NCBI GenBank assembly: GCA_963170055.1
Contig: CAUJGJ010000336.1
Coordinates: 710,201-765,200, forward strand
Direction of reading: 5' to 3'
Length of the DNA: 55,000 bases
From: Halisarca cf. caerulea
Lineage: Eukaryota > Porifera > Demospongiae > Chondrillida > Halisarcidae
Below the pieces are notes generated by a model, which was given only the letters and a program-made list of their open reading frames with translations, did no database searches and was not told where the DNA came from. Below, piece by piece: positions 39,332-55,000 of this stretch (positions are counted from its first letter, which is position 1; every line of letters starts with the position of its first letter). Made by a program: the position numbers and the translations under genes.

Positions 39332-42085
39332 TCAATAAATAGGATATCCTGTTCCATGGGCACCCACATCAAAGGGATCACTTTTCCAAAGGTCAACTAA
39401 TTTCTGCAGATCTTCATTCAAGTGGTCGAATTCTTTCAAAAGATCAGCACGCTCTTCGGCATGTTTATCAGGATCTCGCTCAAGTTCTCGTAGTTTACAA
39501 ATCACCTCGTCTCTTCTCTCAAGTTTTCGTGAAGCATCTTTCAACTGTTCAGACACTTGTAAAAGCTGTGCTCGATGAGGTTTGCTTACTGTCTGTAAAA
39601 GCAATTTCTCAATCGTTGAAATCAATTGAGGAATTTTGTCTGTTAGTTGCTCCTGAGGTACAGGTTGAGTTGGTCCCATCCATTTTTTAATCGTAGAAAC
39701 TATTGCTTCCCTGATGCTATGAATATCAATGAGCATACCTCCCTATAATAGATGAGAATTTTGGAAAAAAATATAATATTATTAATAACAAATGACGGTC
39801 CTGGAGGTTAAAGCTTCAAAAGAGTCATGTTGTACACACAATAATAACTTGTGTTTATGATGGGGAAAAAAATAATCTAAGAGCAGACTAGTGTGTATAC
39901 AGCACATTCTATAAATTAAGGGTGAAAGAAAAGATCAAAATAATTATTATTATAATATGATTACACACAATAAGATAATAAATTTACCGTAGAGCAAGAA
40001 ATTTTCGCGAGGTAATATTTTTGATATACTTCTGAATTGTATGTATTTGTAAACTTCTGCCAGATACACACTAGAGTCGGGAAAACAGCATGCTATAACA
40101 AGATTCTTTAAAAAATGGAGTGTTGAACTCAGCGAAAGCACGATCCGAACATGGAACACTCTGGAAAGAAACACAAACAACTTGGAAATGTAAAATATAT
40201 GCAAATGGAAATCTTCACATTGTGAAAATAAAACTTGCGAAATTAGTTTTTACTTCAATTTGCAAAAAAAATTATGTCACGAAAATTTCTTGCTCCAAGG
40301 TATACATTGCATCTGCACAGAGATCCATATTTAATGGCCACGACTCTTTAATCTGTCCACATATGATGCAATAAAATATGTTAGAATAAGAGTGTGCTGG
40401 ATTAACAAATCTTACATTGTCAATGCAAGCTGTACACATGAATAACACATTAAGTTTCTACTGGGTGGGTAGCAAGAGTTCTGGAGTTACTGTACCAAAG
40501 TCCGGATTAAAGAGTCACGCAAGAATGTAATATATATAACAAAACAAACATTAGTAATCTAAATTAATGTCCTTTTGTGCACATCACACAAATGAAACTG
40601 AAAACTTACCTGTTTGTCAGTATCAGATTCTTCTAAAGGTTCAACTCCACCTACCGCCACATTAATGGTACATTGCCCGATAATGTGTATCATGCTCACA
40701 GCTGATGTGCGTAAGAAGGCTAAGTGTGGCTGGAGAATACTAGACAACCTAAGTGCATATTCTTTGGGCATCATGAAGTAAAGAATAACACTTCGTATTT
40801 GAAAACCTTCAAATGTGGCTGCCTGGATACCTAGAGTATCCACAAAGAAGCGTTTCAGATGTAAGATTTCCATGAGTAAGACGCGCTCAGGTTCCACTTC
40901 AAGAACTACAGCTATCATTTGGAAGTCAAAATCCACTGGAAGTGGTTCAATAGATTCTTTCTCACAAACAGTAAGGAAAGTCTCTAGAAAAGGTTTAAAG
41001 ACCTTTCTGTACTCGTCAAGGTCTACAAGCAGGGAAGAAAGGTCATTTGGAGGGAGATGTCTAAATTTTGATAACCACTCAATAATATACTCAAGTATAT
41101 TATAACTAATAAAATTCTTGGAACGCACATATTCCAGCAAATGTGCACAAGAAGAAATATTAATTACAAAGTACGGTGGAAAACTCAGCAAAGCACAAAT
41201 GTATTCAATAAGCTGTTGGCAGTCATGGTCATTCAGAAGCTGGATGTACCCAATCACATCTGTCTGCAAAGAAGCATGATGTTTTCTGAGATCAGTGCTG
41301 ACAGGCAGGTACAGTGGCTGGTCAGGTTTCACCAATTCTACAGGAAGCAAAGTACACAAATACACACTAGGTTATCGGTGTGGAATATTATAATAAATAA
41401 AATCCTAATGACTACACACTATGGCATATAAAAGCTATGGTACCGACTGCAGAACTTCAATTTGACATGAGATTACATATACCATGACTTGCATGAAGCC
41501 ACACACCTGTTATTGTACCCATATAATTATACCCAAGCATAAATTGACAGTCATTTTACTCTTTACTAAGATGCTGCTGAGTCTAGGACACTAGGACAAT
41601 CCTAACTCTAACCCTGAACCAATTATCGATTGAGGGAATATGAATCACTACAGTTACTGTTTCGCACCACAGATTACGTAGCATAGAGTGTCTATGATCG
41701 CACCTATCTTTCTCCTCTTTCTTGTGTGCCATTGACCAGATTCAGACGACAATTCCTCTTCTATTGTTTCAGCTACCCTTTGCAACCGCATCATGCCATT
41801 TGTCTGAGCTATTTCTCTGAGACAAACGCAACATTTCCTTAACTGATCGACATCGTAATAGGCAAAAGCAAAATTGTACCATTTCTCAAATGCATCGTTA
41901 CTTTTACCCTGCTCTACTAACGAGTATATTTCCTTTTTTAGTGGTAAGTCAATAAGTCTGTATCCAAAGAATTCTGATGATACCGTCTTGTTGATTGTCA
42001 AGTTATCCCTTAAATATCGATACAAATGGGGCAGTACTCTCTTTGTCTTGTCCTGAAGCTCGAGACGGTGACTGTATGCAGCCAT
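39332..42085 (-). CDS. Death-fold protein: CARD-like and DED-like domains, alpha/beta segment, coiled coil (3 exons, 506 aa)
   Basis: Exons on the minus strand: 42085-41704, 41337-40610, 39742-39332; junction phases 1 and 0 agree and introns are GT-AG (atag|gtgcga, acag|gtaagt). Residues about 12-115 form six helices in CARD-like order (RVLPHLYRYLRDNL, KKEIYSLVEQGKSNDAFEKW). HTRKRRK near 122 is basic. Residues about 150-240 resemble a death effector domain: SCAHLLEYVRSKNFISYNIL then LPPNDLSSLLVDLDEYRK. Residues 255-365 are probably alpha/beta, with QIRSVILYFMMPKEYALRL, a pattern I associate with segments next to death domains in invertebrate immune proteins. The end, 371-490, is charged coiled coil. 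No catalytic motif is seen. It is likely an adaptor in apoptosis or immune signalling. The domain calls are by eye; the gene structure is firmer. Confidence 0.72.
39985..40302. mobile_element. TA-flanked MITE, TACCGTAGAGCAAG ends
   Basis: Left end TACCGTAGAGCAAGAAATTT, right end AAATTTCTTGCTCCAAGGTA, an inverted pair with one changed part. A related left end, TACCGTACAGAGAGAAATTT, occurs alone at about 34719. It is in intron 2 of the death-fold gene. Confidence 0.65.
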
Positions 42086-42191
42086 TTTACTGGGGGATCC
42101 CCCTTGTAGAAAGTTGCGTAATAGAGCAACAGCGCAGACAGCAATTGAACCTCAAATCGATGCCACCATAGACCACTCAGCGCTTAGGAAT
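42086..42191. promoter_or_regulatory. Probable shared (bidirectional) promoter
   Basis: Only 106 bp separate the start codons of the death-fold gene (minus) and P450 number 2 (plus), so both 5' UTRs and core promoters must lie here or overlap. A palindrome GGGGGATCCCCC lies near 42092. The minus-strand start, AAAATGGCTGC, also fits the YY1 consensus, which is common at animal start sites. No TATA box is seen. Confidence 0.5.
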
Positions 42192-52517
<10,326 letters not shown>

Positions 52518-52967
52518 GTGAGCTTTACACTGTCATGGGTTTATATGTTCAATTTGTACCCTTTATGTCCAAGGTAAGGGGCAACGTTTATTTTGGCTGT
52601 ATTTGTAAGTCCAAGTGTCATGATATTATCCAACAGGAAGTCACTTCATTACTATGACACTTGCATCAATTTCTCCGATCAATGATAACAGTATGATCCG
52701 CAAATTAGTGTCTGCCATCTCCTCTGTGATGCTGTGTCATATGTGTACTATATGTATAGATATAAGGTGTAGTTGCTGTGCAATCACTTCGTCGATCGCA
52801 TTCCCGTCTAAGTCCCAGTACTTTGCTTTGTCTTGACCTTGGGATTGTATTGCCAGTATTTGGGTGCAGTCCTCAGAATTGCATAGTAAGTCATAGTTAC
52901 CACATGGCTCCTAGGGAGTAATAGGTTTACTGACCAAGTGCCTGAGGGATGAGACCAGTTAACATGT

Positions 52968-53589
52968 CAGGGCCGGCGCAACCGGTCAGGCTGGTCAGGT
53001 TTTGGCCTGACCAATATTTAGAAGTTACCTCAAAAATATATTTTGGCCTTTTAAAAGAAGAATAAAGTTTTGAAGAATCTGTGATGCTCCATCAATAACT
53101 TAGTTTGTTGCTACACCAATCAGCCATATTATCATTGCGCAATATGGAAAATTGTGTGTACGTAAGTCCATGTGATTGCAGAGGCCATTATGTGGCTTCT
53201 ATTGCCGCCGTTTGAACCCGTATCGGTCTTAAATTTTCAATTTGTGCTCATCAAGGGCATCCTCTATGGCTGCAAGCTACTTGCAGTCCTAGAGATGCCA
53301 TTGATTTTAATGGCCATAAAGATTCTGTTGGTCATTCCAGTCACTAATGCAACATGTGAGACTAAGGTCTTAGTGGTCTCTGCTGGGTAAAAGCCTACCT
53401 GCAGCATACGTACGATGCATCAGCAAAGGCTAAACAACATATCTAATGATACTGCATGTTCATGAAGCTGCTTTTGATGTGCTGCAATGTCAAGTGACAT
53501 TGCTTTACTCTACAATTAATTATTAACATAAAATTTTCTACGGTATTCCGGCCTGACCAATGAAAATCAGCTTGCTCCAGGCCTGCGTG
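52968..53589 (+). pseudogene. hAT-family transposase C-terminal remnant
   Basis: A translated piece near 53320-53360 reads ILLVIPVTNATCE, the start of the hAT dimerisation motif (usually LLTIPVTSATCERSFS). After frameshifts, sequence near 53419-53475 reads MHQQRLNN and then MILHVHEAAFDVLQC, the downstream part of the same motif. The left side starts CAGGGCCGGCGCAACC, a hAT-type terminus. Frameshifts and stops make it non-functional. Confidence 0.6.
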
Positions 53590-54319
53590 TTGCTCCCTAA
53601 TGCGCTATTTTATCCCCTTTTAAAGCATAAAAAGACAGCTGTGCTGATATAGTTGCTGTACATTGTGCAAGTTGTTATTGTAACCTTTGCACATTTACAG
53701 CTAATGATTGTTATGACAACATGGGTGCTCACATGATACTGCTCTGACTGTTGAGATGGTACCAGAAATACTGCCCTGACGGTCTCTTGGATGTACGTAT
53801 GAGGTCATTGGGAGATAGCCATGCTTATTCATTAATTCTAATCACAATGTCGGCCATGTTTATTCGGTGTCAATCCTACATATGGAGTACTACTACACTC
53901 CATAATATTTGAATTTTTAACGTATTTCTGGGTACAAGCAGAAAACCACTGATTCTAACGGTTATCATAGTCTCTGTAAATGCATGTGCGCATCCGAAGA
54001 AGCCTGTGATGGATATTGTGATGAGTGATAATTGTATTATAAGGAACTTGACAAATTACTGGACCAGTATATTATTGCTGTATCCGAATATATTGGATAG
54101 AAACATTGATTGGCTTTTGATTGGTGGTTTCTTGGTCTACTACCATGTATTGTTATTGTTGTTTTTAGTTGTTAATATTTTTCATTTATATTTAAAGTAA
54201 AAGTATATGTGTATGGCTTCTTGCTTATAGGTATTATTTATTAGTATCCTTTACAAAGTGATTTATATATTGAGTGGTACATTCAGTGCAGCTGTTCAAT
54301 ATACTTGTTTAGGGTGTTA

Positions 54320-54478
54320 CAATAGAACCTCGATGGTAAGAACACTGGTTAAAAAGTACAAGGATATGATACTTCAGCTTATAACCCATAGTACCAATCT
54401 ATATGGTTAGCAAGTACTACTGATAGTGAGTAGCTATTTGGAGGGTCCCCAGGTGTATTCACTAATGAGGTTTGACTG
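54320..54478. mobile_element. TA-flanked MITE (159 bp)
   Basis: Starts CAATAGAACCTCGATGG and ends AATGAGGTTTGACTG with TA on both sides. Confidence 0.6.
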
Positions 54479-55000
54479 TATATGAGTTTGATAGTATTAT
54501 TCCGTGAAATTTTGACTTATGTGACCACTAATGCGATTGTGGGGGGGATGGGGGGAATGCCGTGTAGTGACCACTAATGTGATTGTGGGGGGATGGGGGG
54601 AATGCCATGTAGTGATGTGAGGGGGATATGACCGTATGCAACTGCAGGAATTACAGAGGTATAAAGCTAATAGGTCTGTGGGCATGCTCCCCATGGGATG
54701 GTTTCATGAGGCCACCTTAGACCACTGAAGCAGGCTGGTCAATAATAGTATGTATGTTGCAGTAGATCACTTTTGCAGTTGTACATGTACGTTTGTAATT
54801 TTTATGTATGCAAGTATTCAAAATGTAAACTGGGAATTGCATGTTGAGTAATAAGTATCCAGTACAGCTGTTGCCCGTATGTACTTCAGGGAAAATGTGT
54901 ATGCTTGAGGTTTTCACATACGTATCACCACTCATGTACGGTTAGGGTTTCTTTCTATAATTTGAACAGGGGAGGGGGTGAGATATTTAAACATATTATT

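Larger units (their letters stand above)
52518..55000. other. Region after exon 11 of P450 number 2
   Basis: The last P450 exon is expected here or beyond. A phrase at 52660-52695 (frame ISPINDNSMIR) faintly resembles the expected ITLGPNDPVMLG, but it is not in phase with the nearest acceptor (CAACAG|GAAG at about 52636). A hAT remnant and a TA-flanked MITE account for part of the rest. The last 500 bases have poly-G-rich patches (GTGGGGGGGATGGGG, twice) and no gene. Confidence 0.5.

Noticed and set aside
52654..52836. Candidate last exon of P450 number 2 (ISPINDNSMIR in one frame)
   Set aside because: The resemblance to ITLGPNDPVMLG is weak and the frame does not follow from the phase-0 donor at 52517 using the only nearby acceptor. 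Kept as a possibility in the findings, not called.

Overview
The window is nuclear DNA of an invertebrate animal. Genes are split by GT-AG introns, intergenic and intronic DNA is AT-rich, and the region is loaded with (CA/TG)n, (TA)n, (GA)n and poly-C/poly-G microsatellites and with short palindromic transposons. A marine early-branching metazoan, most plausibly a sponge, fits the mix of CYP3-clan P450s and unusual death-fold genes. The species cannot be read from the sequence.

Layout. (1) 259-2503 (+): last three exons of YJU2/CCDC94, a step-one pre-mRNA splicing factor whose zinc-binding N-terminus lies left of the window. (2) 4461-13652 (+): a six-exon gene that splices in phase to a 399-residue protein with an N-terminal CARD, a basic then strongly acidic linker, and a C-terminal trypsin-like (PA clan) peptidase with a readable His-Asp-Ser triad. 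Its 5.4-kb third intron holds a 2.8-kb inverted repeat and two retrotransposon fragments. (3) 15282-15618 (-): a possible two-exon gene for a 79-residue protein of unknown function. (4) 16150-37279 (+): a complete 12-exon cytochrome P450, 496 residues. (5) 39332-42085 (-): a three-exon gene for a 506-residue protein with two helical death-fold-like domains, an alpha/beta segment and a coiled coil. (6) 42192-52517 (+): a second P450 with the same intron positions and almost identical exon lengths, so the two are tandem paralogues; its last exon was not found.

The death-fold gene and P450 number 2 are head to head with only 106 bp between start codons and probably share a promoter. P450 number 1 may have the same arrangement with the 79-residue gene, at 531 bp. 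The window therefore holds two P450s and two death-fold genes, one of them a CARD-peptidase fusion. Whether they act together is not shown by the sequence. The CARD-peptidase is the most likely undescribed signalling or immune effector here.

Mobile DNA. At least six copies of a palindromic element family with TAGTCT ends make 9-bp target duplications (Mutator-like size). Other groups are TA-flanked CAGT...CCT elements (pogo/mariner-like), hAT-like elements with CAGGG or CAGTGG ends, three 3' fragments of a non-LTR retrotransposon with a restriction-like endonuclease signature (one with a 57-nt A tail), a 1-kb near-palindrome and several long inverted repeats. No tRNA, rRNA or CRISPR array was seen.
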